IMG/VR virus record: IMGVR_UViG_3300045107_000039
Location: 16,476-80,475 of that record
Direction: 5' to 3' (one strand)
Length of the DNA stretch: 64,000 nt
DNA from: a virus
This document shows, one piece after another, positions 63,818 to 64,000 of this stretch. A program made the translations under genes and the position numbers. Below the pieces are notes generated by a model. It saw nothing but the letters and a program-made list of their open reading frames with translations. It was not told where the DNA came from and did not search any database. Within the stretch, counting starts at the first letter, position 1, and every line of letters starts with the position of its first letter.

Positions 63818-64000
63818 TTACGCTTCGTCAGTCGGTGTCAGGGGTTCCCGGAGTTCGTGTTGTAGCTTGAGGGTATCGTGTTCGTTGCCCCGGATGATTT
63901 TCATGCCGCAGAACACGCAGTATAGCCGGGGTTGGCCGGTACTCGGTTCGTTCCAGATGGCGATGTGTTGCTCGCCGTCTAGTGGGGTTTGGCACGCTGT
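63818..64000 (-). CDS. Array gene 37: zinc-like protein, N-terminus outside window
   Basis: The visible C-terminal 60 residues include PRLYCVFCGMKIIRGNEHDT with C-x-x-C. It ends REPLTPTDEA through the box, with TAA at 63818-63820. The array therefore continues beyond the right edge. Confidence 0.6.
   Translation of the reverse strand, partial: TACQTPLDGEQHIAIWNEPSTGQPRLYCVFCGMKIIRGNEHDTLKLQHELREPLTPTDEA

Larger units (their letters stand above)
49517..63840 (-). repeat. About 40 copies of the TGACACC box (consensus TGACACCGGCTG), one per gene
   Basis: Box positions (plus-strand ends): 49517-49528 (degenerate), 50049-50060, 50300-50311, 50577-50588, 50977-50988, 51467-51478, 51758-51769, 51999-52010, 52314-52325, 52627-52638, 52880-52891, 53161-53172, 53473-53484, 53798-53809, 54362-54373, 54600-54611, 54878-54889, 55211-55222, 55587-55598, 55893-55904, 56149-56160, 56503-56514, 56816-56827, 57189-57200, 57609-57620, 58126-58137, 58368-58379, 58779-58790, 59207-59218, 59594-59605, 59947-59958, 60175-60186, 60808-60819, 61225-61236, 61616-61627 (in gene), 62040-62051, 62279-62290, 62624-62635 (in gene), 63083-63094, 63829-63840. 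TGACACC is invariant; GGCTG varies (GACTG, GATG). Many copies continue to GGGGTGT, which can pair with ACACC to make a short hairpin. Confidence 0.93.

Noticed and set aside
49517-63840. Integron cassette array (gene plus attC)
   Set aside because: Layout is similar, but the repeats lack GTTRRRY/RYYYAAC cores and imperfect long palindromes, and no integrase is seen. Box is short and overlaps stop codons.
49517-63840. CRISPR array
   Set aside because: Repeats are separated by whole genes of differing length, not by uniform spacers, and no cas genes are present.
49517-63840. TGACACC box as a sigma70 or sigma54 promoter
   Set aside because: TGACA resembles a -35, but no -10 follows at 16-18 bases, and the base before TGACA is often C or G. 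Sigma54 GG/GC spacing does not fit.

Overview
The window looks like part of a large tailed-phage (or phage-derived element) genome of roughly 60% GC. It carries a partial tape-measure-like protein, several virion/tail-fibre-like proteins with lectin folds, a gp32-like ssDNA-binding protein, RNase H, many tiny unknown genes packed with 1-4 base overlaps, and its own translation, nucleotide and sugar enzymes. No rRNA, ribosomal protein or bacterial housekeeping operon is present, and neither terminase nor major capsid genes fall in this window. Host-type sigma70 promoters (TTGACA, 16-17 bases, TAAGAT-like) and the gene flavour would suit a Gram-negative high-GC host. A planctomycete host is a guess from protein style, not shown by the sequence.

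Layout. 1-4.8 kb: minus-strand virion/tail genes. 4.8-9.9 kb: a plus-strand run (coiled-coil membrane protein, tRNA nucleotidyltransferase-like protein, HAD phosphatase of RNA-repair type, SprT-like peptidase), in which four consecutive starts sit at the 3' edge of an inverted repeat. 9.9-17 kb: tandem GT-B glycosyltransferase, ClpP-like protease, RNase H, AAA+ ATPase, RecA-like ATPase with a Tat-like N-terminus, and peptidases. 17-25.6 kb: MetRS-like protein, PyrE, HNH nuclease, glycosyltransferase. 26.4-26.8 kb: a compact transcription unit with its own promoter and terminator that encodes two circularly permuted tRNA genes. 27.5-31.7 kb: three paralogous fibre-like proteins and an ABC-type membrane domain. 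31.8-36.4 kb: dCMP deaminase-like protein and a two-component system whose kinase has an ethylene-receptor-type copper-binding domain. 36.4-36.8 kb: a highly structured noncoding RNA of about 320 nt with its own promoter. 37-49 kb: many small genes, an M23 peptidase, gp32-like protein, a small RNA and a large LamG-type tail protein.

49.5-64 kb is the most unusual part: a one-directional (minus-strand) array of 37 small, almost entirely unknown genes. Nearly every gene is followed by one copy of a conserved 12-mer, TGACACCGGCTG. In 23 genes the first three bases of the box are the stop codon itself. In seven others the reading frame is shifted and stops at the far end of the box. About 40 copies occur in 14 kb. 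Leaders between box and next start come from a small set of interchangeable parts: a GC-rich hairpin, a CTTCACTGAGG leader, a CCCAAGAGAGGG leader, or a CCAAGAGGACA leader. Two box-to-box intervals hold no protein gene but do hold structured sequence, and one interval holds an opposite-strand small RNA. The array ends at a clear intrinsic terminator near 49.49 kb.

How the parts may fit: the tRNA nucleotidyltransferase-like protein, the RNA-repair-type HAD protein, the MetRS-like protein and the permuted tRNAs form a translation/RNA-repair theme. Both tRNA enzymes have altered catalytic signatures. The sugar genes (GT-B, GT2-like, RmlC-like) and the lectin-like fibres form a surface theme. Functions below are read from motifs by eye; no database search was run.
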